Positions 1-9,584 of a stretch of DNA of 64,000 bases are shown here, in pieces; position 1 is the stretch's first letter, and the number at the start of each line of letters is the position of its first letter. Origin of the DNA: Methylobacterium sp. SyP6R (lineage in GTDB: Bacteria > Pseudomonadota > Alphaproteobacteria > Rhizobiales > Beijerinckiaceae). Both the position numbers and the translations under genes were made by a program. The notes under the pieces were generated by a model. The model was not told the DNA's origin. It saw only the letters and a list, made by a program, of their open reading frames with translations, and made no database searches. The stretch spans positions 6,123,501 through 6,187,500 of the forward strand of contig NZ_JAAQRC020000001.1 of assembly GCF_019216885.1 (NCBI RefSeq), written 5' to 3'.

Positions 1-701
1 AAGATCTCGCGGCGCAGGGCCCCCTCCTCCACCAGGGTGCCGGGGGCGAGCAGGCGGGCGAGGTCGAGAAGCTCGATCGCCTTGCGCGGGGCCTCGCGCA
101 CGGTGACCGCGGCGAGAGTCAGGGCGAGCTGGCCGGCGAGGCCGGGGGGCTGGCTGCGCGGATCGAAGCGGCCGAGCAGGGTCCGGGCCTCGCGCTCGCG
201 GCCCTCCAGATAGGCGAGCGCGCCGCGCACCAGGGCCGAATCGTCCTCCGACAGCTTGGCCGCCTCGCGCATCCGCCGCAGGACCGCCGGACCGCCGCCG
301 CTGAGCGCGAAGGTCACCGCCGCCCGCACGTTCTCGGGCGCTGCCCACGTGTCCGGATCGAGGGCGAGCAGGCGCTGCTCGATATGGCCGAGGAGCTGGC
401 GCTGGGCGAGATGGGCCTGGGTCGAGCCGCGGGCGATCCGGTCCTGCAGGAGCTGCAGCGTGCGCACCAGCTCGACCGGCAGACCGCGGGGCGCCACCGG
501 CAGCGGCTCGATGGGCTTGGCCGGCGCGCCGTGGCCGCCATGGCCGTCCCCTCCCCCGCCATGGGCATCGGCGGCGGGCGCGGCATGGCCGTCGCCGCCG
601 CCATGGCCGTCCCCGGCGGCGCGGGCCGGCAGCGTCGTCAGGAGACCGGCGGCGAGGAGAAGTCCGGCCGTCGCGAGGCCGGCTTTGCGGCGGCGGCTCA
701 T
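1..701 (-). CDS. motC: Chemotaxis/motility protein MotC (C-terminus beyond window)
   Basis: The encoded protein starts with a signal peptide (MSRRRKAG, then a Leu/Ala core) followed by a His/Gly-rich stretch. The mature part contains the helical segment ELLDLARLLAPGTLVEEGAL, which I recognise from rhizobial MotC. MotC is a periplasmic protein that in rhizobia works with MotB at the flagellar stator. The start ATG at 701 overlaps the motB stop as ATGA, so the two are translationally coupled. About 233 residues are visible and the gene continues past the left edge of the window. The family call is from sequence memory plus context; confidence is good because the gene lies directly after motB. 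Confidence 0.8.
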   Translation of the reverse strand, partial: MSRRRKAGLATAGLLLAAGLLTTLPARAAGDGHGGGDGHAAPAADAHGGGGDGHGGHGAPAKPIEPLPVAPRGLPVELVRTLQLLQDRIARGSTQAHLAQRQLLGHIEQRLLALDPDTWAAPENVRAAVTFALSGGGPAVLRRMREAAKLSEDDSALVRGALAYLEGREREARTLLGRFDPRSQPPGLAGQLALTLAAVTVREAPRKAIELLDLARLLAPGTLVEEGALRREI

Positions 702-2023
702 TCGGGCAGCCCCCGGACCAGGATCTCGATGCGCCGGTTCTCCGCCGCCTTCGGGTCGGCGGGGTTGCGCGGCTGGCGGTCGGCATAGCCCTCGATGCGC
801 TCGATCCGGGACTCGTCGACGCCGCCGCGCACCAGCATGTAGGAGGCCATCTGCGCCCGGGCCGTCGAGAGGCGCCAGTTGTCGTAGGTGTCGGAGCGGA
901 ACGGCCGCGCATCGGTATGGCCGCGGACCACGATGCGGCCCGGCCGGCTGTTGATCACCTTGGCGATCTTCTCGATCGCCCGCACCACCTTCGGCGTCGG
1001 CTCGGCCGAGCCGACGCCGAACATGCTGAAGTCGATCTCGTCGGTGATGCTGATCAGGATACCCTCGCCCGAGCGGCGCACCTCGACCTTCGGGGTCGGC
1101 GTGCCGGTGGTGGCGAGCGGCGCCACCGCCTTGGCGATCTCGGCCTTCATGGCGGCGACCGCGGCGGTCTCGGCGGCCTTCTCCTTCGTCGAATCCTTCG
1201 GATCCCTGGCAAGATCCTTGGCCGCATCCTTCGGGGCGTCCGCGGGCGCCGGCACCTTGAGGGCGGCCGACTTCGCGGCGTCCTTGGCGTCCTTCGCCGG
1301 ATCCTTGGGGGTGAGCGGCAGCCCGTCATCGGCCGAGGCGACGCGGGTGGGCGCGTCCTTCGGGTCGCGCGGCTTGGCCGCCGCCACCTGGCCGGCGGCG
1401 TCGAGGCGGTTCTCGGACGGGGCCGAGACCGCGGTGCCGACCTTGCCCGGCCGCTCGGTGCGGTGGCGCGGCAGCGGCTCGACCTGCCAGTAGAGCGGAT
1501 CGAACGGATCGCGCGCCGCGTCGCCGCCGCTGATGCCGGGCTGGCCGGATTCGACCGCGGCCGCGTCGGAACTCGCCGTGTCGCCGCGCTCGCCCTCGGA
1601 GGCGAGCCGCGCCAGCACGGCGTAGGGGTCCTGGAACAGCGCCGATTCCCGCGCCCGGCTGCCCGGCGCGGCCTCGCTCGCCTTGTCGCCGGCCTTGCCC
1701 TCGCCCTTGCCTTCCCCCTTGCCCTCAGCCCCCTTGCCCTCGGCCTTGCCGCCCTCGGCACCGGGCTCGGAGGGGGTGTCGTGGGGATCGCGCAGACCCT
1801 TCTTGTCGTGGGTGACCTCGGCGAGCTTCACCGGGTTGAAGTACTCGGCGATGGTCTGCTTCTGCTCCTTGCTGGTGGAGTTGATCAGCCACATCACGAG
1901 GAACAGCGCCATCATGGCGGTCATGAAGTCGGCGAGCGCGATCTTCCACGCGCCGCCGTGATGGCCGTCCTCGTGGTCGCCGTGCCGCTTGATGATGATG
2001 ATTTCCTGGTGGCCTTCGGACAT
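698..2023 (-). CDS. motB: Flagellar motor stator protein MotB
   Basis: MotB is the stator subunit that anchors the MotA/MotB proton channel to peptidoglycan. The 441-residue protein has a short charged N-terminus, one membrane segment at about residues 26-48 that carries the essential proton-binding Asp at position 32 (LADFMTAMMALFLVMW), and a long Ala/Lys/Asp-rich linker at about 65-300. It ends in an OmpA-like peptidoglycan-binding domain at about 310-438 (RGHTDARPFRSDTYDNWRLS, then NRRIEILV). The linker makes it longer than enteric MotB (about 308 aa), as is usual in rhizobia. The gene follows the fliH-like gene by one base and overlaps motC by 4 bases. motA is not in the window. Confidence 0.95.
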   Translation of the reverse strand: MSEGHQEIIIIKRHGDHEDGHHGGAWKIALADFMTAMMALFLVMWLINSTSKEQKQTIAEYFNPVKLAEVTHDKKGLRDPHDTPSEPGAEGGKAEGKGAEGKGEGKGEGKAGDKASEAAPGSRARESALFQDPYAVLARLASEGERGDTASSDAAAVESGQPGISGGDAARDPFDPLYWQVEPLPRHRTERPGKVGTAVSAPSENRLDAAGQVAAAKPRDPKDAPTRVASADDGLPLTPKDPAKDAKDAAKSAALKVPAPADAPKDAAKDLARDPKDSTKEKAAETAAVAAMKAEIAKAVAPLATTGTPTPKVEVRRSGEGILISITDEIDFSMFGVGSAEPTPKVVRAIEKIAKVINSRPGRIVVRGHTDARPFRSDTYDNWRLSTARAQMASYMLVRGGVDESRIERIEGYADRQPRNPADPKAAENRRIEILVRGLPE

Positions 2024-2024
2024 C

Positions 2025-2987
2025 TCAGGTCTCCGCCACCGCCGCCGCGATGAGGCGCGTCCAGGCGCCGAGCTGGGTATCGATCACGGTCTGGTCGGCG
2101 CTCACCTGCACCTCCGCGATCTCCGCCGTGGTGAACGAGACGGAGGCCGAAAGCGGCCCGAGGCGGGCAGCCAAGGCCGCCAGCAGGTCTTCCGGGCCGC
2201 TCACCCGGATGGTGGCCGCCTGCGGCTCGGCCAGCAGCCGCGTCAGCGCGCCGCTCAGCTCCGTCACCGCCTGGCGGCGCAGGGCGTCGGTCAGGACCGG
2301 CACCAGCAGCCGGGCGATCCGGTCCGACAGGGTCGCGTCGAGGGCGCGGAGCGCCGCCGCGAAGCCGTCGGCCAGGGCCTCGGCCTCGGCCTCGCTCCAG
2401 TGCCGGCGCGCCTCGGCGAGGCGGGCTTCCGCGGCTTGCGCCGCCCGGAGGCGGGCGATCTCCGCCTCCTCCCGCGCCTCGGCCAGGCCCTGCTGCCGGC
2501 CGCGCTCCTCGGCGGCGGCGAGCAGAGCGGCGCGCTCCTCCGGCGTCTCGCGCTTGGGCGCGGCCGGCTTGACGAAGGGCGAGGCGACGGCCGCCGGCTC
2601 GGCCGCGGGCGGGGCGGCGAGGGCCTGGGCCGCGATGGCGGCCAAGACGGGGGGCAAGACGGGGGGCAGGCCGGACGAGGCGGCGACGGGGGGTATCACG
2701 ATCGAGGGCGTGTCGATCGAGGACTTGACCGGACGCGGCAGCAGGCCGTCCTGCCAATCCGCCGGGGGGCCGTCGAGCAGCCCGGCCGCCGGACGTTCCG
2801 TCGCCGGACGTTCCGTCCGGGCCGGCTCGACCCGGATCGCGTCCGGGGTCTCGGGGACGGGGATGGGTGCGCGGGGGGCCCGGGCGAGGCCGGCCCAGGG
2901 GTCGCCGAAGGCCGGGGTCGACGCGGCCTGGGACGGAACCGGCGCGGGTGCGAATTCCGGCAGGTAGCGGGCGATCGGCGCGTCCAT
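2025..2987 (-). CDS. FliH-like flagellar assembly protein
   Basis: This 320-residue protein has a Pro/Ala-rich N-terminal half, a long charged helix (residues about 165-220, rich in Glu/Arg/Ala, coiled-coil-like) and a C-terminal domain ending in a segment of the FliH/YscL type (VQVSADQTVIDTQLGAWTRL). FliH regulates the flagellar export ATPase FliI. The gene sits between fliF and motB, where rhizobial flagellar clusters often carry a poorly conserved FliH-like gene. The ATG at 2987 overlaps the fliF stop (TGATG); a GTG one codon earlier at 2990 is also possible. A 15-bp unit is duplicated in frame at 2788-2817, repeating TERPA. The FliH assignment is probable, not certain. Confidence 0.6.
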   Translation of the reverse strand: MDAPIARYLPEFAPAPVPSQAASTPAFGDPWAGLARAPRAPIPVPETPDAIRVEPARTERPATERPAAGLLDGPPADWQDGLLPRPVKSSIDTPSIVIPPVAASSGLPPVLPPVLAAIAAQALAAPPAAEPAAVASPFVKPAAPKRETPEERAALLAAAEERGRQQGLAEAREEAEIARLRAAQAAEARLAEARRHWSEAEAEALADGFAAALRALDATLSDRIARLLVPVLTDALRRQAVTELSGALTRLLAEPQAATIRVSGPEDLLAALAARLGPLSASVSFTTAEIAEVQVSADQTVIDTQLGAWTRLIAAAVAET

Positions 2988-4699
2988 CACGCCATTTCCT
3001 CACGCATCAGCCAGCGCTTGAGGATCGCGGCGACCTGCTCCTCGTCGAGGTCGATCAGCTGCTCCAGGCGCTTCTGCGGCGAGTTCTTCGCCTTCTCGGC
3101 CATGTCCTCGATGAGGCTCGCCATGGCGGGCATCCCGTCGGGGCCGGCGAGCGCCGCCTGGCCGGGCACGGCGCCCGGCAAGGCCTGTCCGGGAGCCGGC
3201 AGGGCGCCGGCCTCGGCCATCGCGGCGCCCGGTAGCGCCGCGGCACCCGCCGCCTCCAGGGCCGCGATCTCGGTCTGGGCGGCTTCCGGCGGCGCCAGGA
3301 TGGCGCGGAGCGCCGGGCGCAGGCCGAACCAGATCAGCAGACCCGCCACCACCAGGATGGTGGCCGCGTTGATGAGGGTCGCCGACTGGCGCATCATCAC
3401 GTCGGCGATGCTGAGCGGCGGCACCGGCTCGAGGGCCTGGCCGTCGTTGATGAAGCTCACCGCCGCGACCTTGACCGTGTCGCCGCGATCCTTGCTGGCG
3501 CCGGCCGCCGAGGCGACGATCTGCTCGATCTCGGCGATCTGCTTGTCGAGGTTGACGGTGGCGGCGTCCTTGTCCGTCTGGCCGGCCTGCGCGGCGAGGC
3601 GCGAGCGGTTGACCAGCACCGCGACCGAGAGGTGCTTGACCGCGTAGCCGTCGCTCACCGTCTGGACGACCTTCTGGCCGATCTCGTAGTTGGTGAGGTC
3701 CTCCTTCTTGGAGGTCTCGTTGCTGGCAGTGTCGTTGCCGTCCGAACGGGTGCGCTGGTCGGGCAGGTTCTGCTGGGCGGAAGTCGGCCGCTGGGCGCTG
3801 CGGTTCTGGCTGTTCTCGTTCTCGCGCGTCGAGCGGACCGAGCGGGCGACCTGCTGGTCGGGGTTGTAGATCGTCTCGCTGGTCGAGGTCTTGTCGGTGT
3901 TGAGCTGGGCCGCGACGCTGACCTCGAAGTTGCCCAGCCCGAGATAGGGGGTCAGCGCCCGGCGGATGCGGTCCTGCACCTCGTGGCTCATGTCCTTCTC
4001 CAGGCTCGCCATCTTGCCGGTCGGGGCCTGGCCGCCGTCGTCGCCCGACAGGAGCAGCGTGCCGTCGGCGCCGATCACCGTGACCCGGTCGGGCTTCATG
4101 CCGGGGATCGCCGAGGCGACGAGCTGGCGGATCGCCTGGGCGCCGCTGCGGTCGTCGGCCGGCTCGGTGCGCACCACCACGGAGGCCGAGGGAGGCTGCT
4201 GGTCGCGCCGGAACGAGCCGCGCTCCGGCAGCACGATGTGGACGCGCGCCGCGCGCACGCCCTTCATGCCCTGGATCGTGCGGGCGATCTCGCCCTCGAG
4301 CGCGCGGACCCGCGTCACCTCCTGCATGAACGAGGTCATGCCCAGCGACCCGAGGTCGTTGAACAATTCGTAGCCCGACTTCGAGCTCTGCGGCAGGCCC
4401 TTCTCGGCGAGCAGCATCCGGGCTTGCGCGGTATTGCCGTAGGGCACCAGCACGGCGGCGCCGTCGGCGCTCACGTCGAAGCGGATGCCCGCATCCTTGA
4501 GCACGCCGCCGATGCGCGCCACGTCTTCGCGGGACAGGCCGGTATAGAGCGTCTCCTGCGCCGGCCGGCTCAGGTAGTAGGCGCCCAGGCCCACCGCCAG
4601 GAACACCACGAGGCCGATGAGCCCGAGCGCGGCGAGGCGCCGGGGGCCGAGTTCGACGATGTTGCTCCAGAGCCTTTCGGCTTGCTCGCGACCGGACAT
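2987..4699 (-). CDS. fliF: Flagellar MS-ring protein FliF
   Basis: FliF forms the MS-ring in the inner membrane, the base on which the flagellar motor is built. The 570-residue protein has an N-terminal membrane segment (about 22-45), the secretin/TM-ring-building region typical of the YscJ/FliF family (ETLYTGLSREDVARIGGVL, then RVHIVLPERGSFRRDQQP), a long polar periplasmic loop, a second membrane segment near residue 440 (TLINAATILVVAGLLIWFGL), and a C-terminal cytoplasmic tail that binds FliG (QLIDLDEEQVAAILKRWL). I chose the ATG at 4699; a GTG at 4735 would add 12 residues of no known family sequence. It is the first gene of the visible operon, and its promoter should lie in 4700-4911. Confidence 0.96.
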   Translation of the reverse strand: MSGREQAERLWSNIVELGPRRLAALGLIGLVVFLAVGLGAYYLSRPAQETLYTGLSREDVARIGGVLKDAGIRFDVSADGAAVLVPYGNTAQARMLLAEKGLPQSSKSGYELFNDLGSLGMTSFMQEVTRVRALEGEIARTIQGMKGVRAARVHIVLPERGSFRRDQQPPSASVVVRTEPADDRSGAQAIRQLVASAIPGMKPDRVTVIGADGTLLLSGDDGGQAPTGKMASLEKDMSHEVQDRIRRALTPYLGLGNFEVSVAAQLNTDKTSTSETIYNPDQQVARSVRSTRENENSQNRSAQRPTSAQQNLPDQRTRSDGNDTASNETSKKEDLTNYEIGQKVVQTVSDGYAVKHLSVAVLVNRSRLAAQAGQTDKDAATVNLDKQIAEIEQIVASAAGASKDRGDTVKVAAVSFINDGQALEPVPPLSIADVMMRQSATLINAATILVVAGLLIWFGLRPALRAILAPPEAAQTEIAALEAAGAAALPGAAMAEAGALPAPGQALPGAVPGQAALAGPDGMPAMASLIEDMAEKAKNSPQKRLEQLIDLDEEQVAAILKRWLMREEMA

Positions 4700-4834
4700 C
4701 TCTTTTCGCCAATCCCGTCCCAGCGCAGGCGACACTGCCTCATCGCTCTCTTGACGCCCCTGCCTTGTGCGGAGGTTGCGCGCCCCTTGTGCGCCGGCGC
4801 ACCCGGCGGCGGACCGGTCGGTTGACGGCTTCGA

Positions 4835-4872
4835 TGATGATCGTCATCAATACAAACATGACGGCGGTCATG
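4835..4872. promoter_or_regulatory. Paired palindromes, candidate TetR-type operator A
   Basis: Two perfect inverted repeats lie 40 to 80 bases before the SDR start at 4912. TGATGA-N3-TCATCA is at 4835-4849 and CATGAC-N4-GTCATG is at 4857-4872. Close relatives of both occur in the divergent promoter of the TetR gene at 11.3 kb, with 13 of 14 and 13 of 16 bases matching. The shape fits a dimeric TetR-family site. That the same repressor binds both places is an inference. Confidence 0.5.
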
Positions 4873-4911
4873 AAAAACCGCCGATCCGGAGCACGACCCA
4901 GGAGCTTTGCC

Positions 4912-5697
4912 ATGAGTGACCAGACGCCCGCCGCCCTGATCACCGGTGCCTCGTCCGGCATCGGAGCGACCTATGCCGACCGTCTCGCCCGGCGCGGCCA
5001 TCCCCTGGTGCTGGTGGCGCGCGACGCCGCCCGGCTCGAGGCCCTCGCGACGCGGCTGCGGTCGGAGACCGGCGTCGCGGTCGACGTGCTGCCCGCCGAC
5101 CTCACCGATCCATCGGGCCTCGCCGCGGTCGAGGCGCGCCTGCGCGACGATGCGGGACTCGGGCTCCTCGTCAACAATGCCGGCGCGGCGGCGCCGGCAG
5201 GCTTCGCCGACCCCGACCTCACGCCGCAATACCGCCTCGTCGACCTCAACGTGGTGGCGCTGACGCGGCTCGCCGGCGCCGCCGCGCAGGGGTTCCTCGT
5301 CCGGGGCAGCGGGGCGATCGTCAATATCGGCTCGGTGGTGGCGCTCGCGCCCGAGTGGCTGCCCGGCGTCTACGGGGCCACCAAGGCCTACGTGCTGACC
5401 CTGTCGCAGGCCCTCCGGTCGGAGCTGGGGCCGCGCGGCCTCTACGTCCAGGCCGTGCTGCCGGCCGCGACCCGCACGGAAATCTGGGAGCGCTCGGGAC
5501 GGGCGGTGGAGAGCCTGCCGGGCGTGATGGCGGTCGGCGAACTGGTCGATGCCGCGCTCAAAGGTTTCGACCGGCGCGAGGCGGTGACGATCCCATCCCT
5601 GCCGGACGAGGGCCAGTGGGAGGCCTTCGAGGCCGCACGCCGGGCGATGGTGCCGAATTTTTCGCAAGAGCACGCCGCCGCGCGCTACCGCGACTGA
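4912..5697 (+). CDS. SDR family oxidoreductase
   Basis: This is a classical short-chain dehydrogenase/reductase of 261 residues. It has the cofactor-binding motif TGASSGIG near residue 10, the NNAG motif near residue 90, the catalytic Ser141, and the YGATK motif with Tyr154 and Lys158. The Arg pair after beta-strand 2 (ARDAARLEAL) suggests NADP(H) preference. The substrate cannot be told from sequence. An AGGAG ribosome site precedes the ATG at 4912; upstream in-frame starts run through the operator region and look unreal. The gene is divergent from the flagellar operon and has paired operator-like palindromes just upstream that resemble those of the TetR/SDR/thioesterase locus at 10-12 kb. 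Confidence 0.9.
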   Translation: MSDQTPAALITGASSGIGATYADRLARRGHPLVLVARDAARLEALATRLRSETGVAVDVLPADLTDPSGLAAVEARLRDDAGLGLLVNNAGAAAPAGFADPDLTPQYRLVDLNVVALTRLAGAAAQGFLVRGSGAIVNIGSVVALAPEWLPGVYGATKAYVLTLSQALRSELGPRGLYVQAVLPAATRTEIWERSGRAVESLPGVMAVGELVDAALKGFDRREAVTIPSLPDEGQWEAFEAARRAMVPNFSQEHAAARYRD

Positions 5698-5947
5698 CGA
5701 TGAGACGGCGCCGCGATTCGCCCGGGGTAAGACGAGTCCTGGGTTTGCGGATCGCGCGCCGTCCGGCAATGGAGCAAAACGGAATTTCGCCTTGCAACGG
5801 CTTCCCATGGGGAACGCCCGATGCAATCGACCGACGGTCGTTCCGCCGGTCGTGACCGGGGATGGCCCGGGCTTCACGCGCCCTTAACGTCGGATCGACA
5901 GGCTCGAATCGGTCGCCCCCGGCCTGCCGAGCCCTTTGCCCCCCGCC
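5698..5947. other. Intergenic region without a recognisable gene
   Basis: This stretch of 250 bases separates the SDR gene from the chemoreceptor. I see no conserved coding sequence or repeat family member in it. It must hold the chemoreceptor promoter, but no clear sigma site stands out. Confidence 0.4.
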
Positions 5948-7963
5948 ATGACCTCGCGACGCCTGCCCGCTCTGCGCTCCATCGGAGGCAAGCTCACCGC
6001 CGCCCTGCTCGCCTGCTCGCTGACGGCGACCGCGCTCCTCGGATGGACCGCCTACCGGCAGCAGCACGAGGCCGCCGACGCCGCCATCGCCGCGGCCCTG
6101 AACCAGCGCTATCGGGCGGTGGCGGATGCGATGGCCGACCAGGGCCAGCGGGCGCTGGCGGTCTCGACGGGCCTCGCCCACGACCCGGCGATCGGCGAGG
6201 CGATGCAGGCCGGCGACCGCCCGGCGATCCTCGCGCGCTACGCGGCGCTCGGAGCGCCGCTCGCCGACGGCCTGAACCTGCGGCTCGTCAGCTTCTTCCG
6301 ACCCGACGGCCTCGCGCTCGCGCGGCTGCACGCGCCGAACGCCCACGGCGATTCGGTGCTCGCCCGCCGCGCCACCGTGCGGGCGGTGTTGCAGAGCGGC
6401 AGGCCCGCCACCGGCATCGAGCCCGGGCGGGACACGATCGCGATCTTCGCCACGGTGCCGGTCGTGCGCAACGGCGCCACGGTCGGCATCGTCGATGTCG
6501 GCAGCCCGCTCGGCGCCGGCTTCCTCGCCGACCTGAAGCGGCGGCTCGGCGTCGACCTGGCCTTCCACCTCGTCAAGGACGGCACGCGCACGACCCTGGC
6601 GGCGACCTTTTCGGACAAGACCCTGCTCGACTCTGCCGGTCATGCGGAGGCCCTGGCCGAGGCGACCGCCCAATCGATCGCCGAGGCGACGGCCAAGGCG
6701 ATCTCCTGGCGCGAGACCGCCCTCTCGGGGCGCGAGACCGCCGTGACGGCCGGCCCGCTCGTCACCTTCGCCGGCCAGGCGATCGGCACGATCGAGGTGG
6801 CGCTCGACATCTCGGACCTGGTCGCCGCGCGGCACCGGGCCGCCCTGACGCTGCTGGGCGTGCTCGCCCTCGCCGCCCTGGCGGCGCTCGCCGTCGCCTG
6901 GGCGCTCGCCCGGCATATCGGCCGGCCGCTCGCCGCCCTCGACCGTACCATGCAGGCCCTCGCCGAGGGCCATCTCGACGCGGCCGTGCCGGGGACGGAG
7001 CGGAGCGACGAGGTCGGCACCATGGCCCGCTCGGTCCGGCTGTTCCGCGATGGCCTCGCCGAGGCCGAAGCCTTGCGCGCCGCGGAGGAGACGGGCCGGG
7101 CGCAGCGCGAACGCCGGGCCGGCGCGGTGGACGACCTGGTGCGGGGCTTCGACCGGGCGGTGGGCGAGGTCGTCGGCATGGTCTCGGCGGCGGCGACCGA
7201 GATGCAGGCGACGGCGGCCCAGCTCACCGCCACCGCGGGCGAATCCGCCCGGCGCTCGGCCTCCGTGGCGGAAGCCGCCGGCGATGCCGCCCGCAACGTC
7301 CGGATGGTATCGGACGCGGCCGGCACGCTGGGCGCCTCGGTCAGCGAGATCGACCGCCAGGCCGCCGCCTCGGCCGAGCGCTCGAAGGAAGCGGTCGCGG
7401 AGGCCGCGCAGGCCGGCACGATCGTGGCGGACCTCGCCGGTGCCGCCAACCGGATCGGCGACGTGCTCGCCCTCATCTCAGGGATCGCCCAGCAGACGAA
7501 CCTTCTGGCGCTCAACGCGACGATCGAGGCGGCCCGGGCCGGCGAGGCGGGGCGCGGCTTCGCGGTCGTCGCGGCGGAGGTCAAGCAGCTCGCCGGCCAG
7601 ACCGCCAAGGCGACGGCCGAGATTTCCGAGCAGATCGCGTGGATCCAGGCCTCGACCGGGCGGGCCGTGACGGCGATCGCCGGGATCACCGAGACGATCC
7701 ACGCGGTGAGCGACACCGCCGAGGTCATCGCCGGCACCGTGCGCGAGCAGGGCAGCGCGACCCGGGCGATCGTCAGCTCCGTCGGCCAAGCCTCGACCCG
7801 CACCGGCGACGTCACCGCGACGATCGCGGGCGTGTCGCAGGCCGCCCGGGAGACCGGCCACGCCGCCACCCAGGTGCTCTCCACCTCCTCGGAGCTTGCC
7901 GGCCAAGCCGAGCGCCTGCGTGGGCAGGTACAGGGGTTTCTGGAGGCGGTGCGGGCGGCGTGA
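5948..7963 (+). CDS. Methyl-accepting chemotaxis protein (large Cache-like sensor)
   Basis: This 671-residue chemoreceptor is anchored by two membrane segments (about 14-36 and 298-320). Between them is a 260-residue periplasmic domain of the single-Cache type ([14 protein letters not shown], then [17 protein letters not shown]), which should bind a small ligand. A HAMP linker follows at about 320-375 and then the cytoplasmic signalling domain, with the conserved CheA/CheW-contacting tip at about residue 515 ([18 protein letters not shown]). There is no obvious CheR-tethering pentapeptide at the C-terminus. An upstream TTG at 5936 is possible, but the ATG at 5948 fits the positively charged membrane-insertion start. 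The ligand is unknown. Confidence 0.93.
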   Translation: MTSRRLPALRSIGGKLTAALLACSLTATALLGWTAYRQQHEAADAAIAAALNQRYRAVADAMADQGQRALAVSTGLAHDPAIGEAMQAGDRPAILARYAALGAPLADGLNLRLVSFFRPDGLALARLHAPNAHGDSVLARRATVRAVLQSGRPATGIEPGRDTIAIFATVPVVRNGATVGIVDVGSPLGAGFLADLKRRLGVDLAFHLVKDGTRTTLAATFSDKTLLDSAGHAEALAEATAQSIAEATAKAISWRETALSGRETAVTAGPLVTFAGQAIGTIEVALDISDLVAARHRAALTLLGVLALAALAALAVAWALARHIGRPLAALDRTMQALAEGHLDAAVPGTERSDEVGTMARSVRLFRDGLAEAEALRAAEETGRAQRERRAGAVDDLVRGFDRAVGEVVGMVSAAATEMQATAAQLTATAGESARRSASVAEAAGDAARNVRMVSDAAGTLGASVSEIDRQAAASAERSKEAVAEAAQAGTIVADLAGAANRIGDVLALISGIAQQTNLLALNATIEAARAGEAGRGFAVVAAEVKQLAGQTAKATAEISEQIAWIQASTGRAVTAIAGITETIHAVSDTAEVIAGTVREQGSATRAIVSSVGQASTRTGDVTATIAGVSQAARETGHAATQVLSTSSELAGQAERLRGQVQGFLEAVRAA

Positions 7964-8044
7964 GGGTTGTCCGTCCAGGGTCAGCGCCGGTGGCTTGGGT
8001 TATGCGATGGGCTGCTGTGGATAGAAATCGGCGGTCGACGCTTG

Positions 8045-8083
8045 CATGTACGGAAAACCTCCCAAGCTAGATTTCCGTACATG
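8045..8083. repeat. Perfect 12-bp inverted repeat at left edge of AT-rich island
   Basis: CATGTACGGAAA at 8045-8056 is mirrored by TTTCCGTACATG at 8072-8083 around a 15-base loop. It lies 80 bases after the chemoreceptor stop and just before base composition drops. A related palindrome (TCGGAAAACA / TGTTTTCCGA) lies at the other end of the island at 9904-9925, and GTTTTCCGG also occurs at 8171-8179. It could be a terminator stem, an operator, or the remnant of an element end. Confidence 0.5.
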
Positions 8084-8217
8084 GCGTCAATCCGACAGGG
8101 TTTGTCGCGCACAGTCCACGGCGGAGATCGGCCAGCTGTCCGGCAGCCGACGCCCTGCCGTGAAATACATGTTTTCCGGCAGGGTGTGGCATCATACGAC
8201 TTCGCTAGTTGGCACCA

Positions 8218-9543
8218 TTAACATCCACAAGGGGCGATATTAGCAGCAGTCAAATCCTGTTCGGCTAAGAGGATAAGTGATTGGTAAAAATATCCTTCAT
8301 TCGTATCTGTTGTATTCAGCTGGGGCATAGGATGTTCACCATCAAGATAGTCATAAGTAGTCGTTGCTTGTATTAGGTTGTCAGAAGACACCGCCTGCTG
8401 CATAATGGAATTATTTACTCCTGCTTGGTTATTATAATAATCTGAAAGACTGGAAACTGTATTAAATGTCACAGATGTAGAATTTTTTCCGACCAACGGA
8501 ATATCAAACATGAGTGTGCAGGTATACTTGACATTCCCCTGATCATCAACAAGTTGTATCTGCATAGCGTAACCGATACCATTGGTTTGGCTATTACTAT
8601 TAAAACTTATATCGCCATACATAGCTTGATTTACTGGCAAGGCTCCTGGAACGGGAGAACCAGAGCATACTGGAATAAACGGTGTATAGCTTTTTATGCT
8701 GCTATCGCTGTTGAATTCTACCGGCCCACTAACGAGCTTCCCCTCATCAAAATATAGCGACCATATCGCCTTGTAGCGCGTCACGTTCCAAAGTCGTACG
8801 CGCTGAGCCGAAGAATGAAAAATAAACGATAGAACAATGAATACAGCGGCAATACCGAGGCCTATCCCGATAAAACTCCACGAAAGCGAAATTTCTATTT
8901 CAACCGTTCCCTCCGTTCCCTCAGTAATAGCGGTGCTGGCGTCAGAGTCTGCCTCGCTGATGCTATCATCGAGATCTGCCGGGTCTGTAAAGTCTCCCAA
9001 TCCGATGTTTGCAATTTGCGCAGCATATTGGCTTGCGACGTTATCAATACATCCTTTGATAATACTTTTCAGAATTGAAAAACCGACAGCACCGACGGAA
9101 GTCATTCCCAGCCACCAGAGTACCTGTGACGTAGGAGAATTGTTGTATCCGATACTCATTGTTAGGGCGCCGATACCATTGAAGGTTACGCCGTTGATTG
9201 TTTGCGTGGTATCGTTGGGATTGAGATCGCCGTTACTATCAACCGTCAAATTGGCTTGCATAGATATATAATATGAATTACCGGCGCCATCGCTTGATTT
9301 GATATAGTAAATCGGCAGTCCGTTTTCGTCCTCGGCTGTCTCCCAAGCGTTTACACCACCTTGTATAAGCTGCTGAAACAGCTTGCTAGTTTGATTTGCA
9401 TTGTTAAAATAGTTTACAGTCGCTGCACCGCCTTTTGCAGCTGCGAATACGCTATTAAGGGTTCTATCTGTTGCAAAATCTCCCGACAGTGGATTTGTCA
9501 TTCTCGCTGCGCCAAGCCCAATCTTGAGCGATTGATCAGACAT
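8218..9543 (-). CDS. Orphan low-GC membrane protein, function unknown
   Basis: I do not recognise this 441-residue protein. It has no signal peptide. The first 130 residues are polar and Asn/Thr-rich; a hydrophobic stretch lies at about 143-168 (WWLGMTSVGAVGFSILKSII) and a strong membrane segment at about 225-245 (FIGIGLGIAAVFIVLSFIF), preceded by an acidic Asp/Glu/Thr stretch. The C-terminal half looks beta-rich (aromatic and Asn/Ser-rich) and ends in Cys-Gly-Cys. Codon use is markedly AT-rich compared with all neighbours except the 40-42 kb island, which points to recent acquisition. A perfect palindrome (9565-9584) sits 21 bases upstream of the start. No partner gene is adjacent. Confidence 0.7.
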   Translation of the reverse strand: MSDQSLKIGLGAARMTNPLSGDFATDRTLNSVFAAAKGGAATVNYFNNANQTSKLFQQLIQGGVNAWETAEDENGLPIYYIKSSDGAGNSYYISMQANLTVDSNGDLNPNDTTQTINGVTFNGIGALTMSIGYNNSPTSQVLWWLGMTSVGAVGFSILKSIIKGCIDNVASQYAAQIANIGLGDFTDPADLDDSISEADSDASTAITEGTEGTVEIEISLSWSFIGIGLGIAAVFIVLSFIFHSSAQRVRLWNVTRYKAIWSLYFDEGKLVSGPVEFNSDSSIKSYTPFIPVCSGSPVPGALPVNQAMYGDISFNSNSQTNGIGYAMQIQLVDDQGNVKYTCTLMFDIPLVGKNSTSVTFNTVSSLSDYYNNQAGVNNSIMQQAVSSDNLIQATTTYDYLDGEHPMPQLNTTDTNEGYFYQSLILLAEQDLTAANIAPCGC

Positions 9544-9564
9544 TATTATCCCCTACGTTGGATA

Positions 9565-9584
9565 TTGTGAAAATTATTTCACAA
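9565..9584. promoter_or_regulatory. Perfect palindrome in leader of the orphan gene
   Basis: TTGTGAAA-ATTA-TTTCACAA forms a perfect 8-bp inverted repeat 21 bases upstream of the start at 9543 on the minus strand. It could be an operator or a leader hairpin. No regulator gene lies next to it. Confidence 0.5.

Noticed and set aside
5821..8070. Long plus-strand frame of about 750 codons overlapping the chemoreceptor
   Set aside because: Arg/Gly-rich composition is typical of a GC-rich shadow frame; the chemoreceptor frame has full domain structure.
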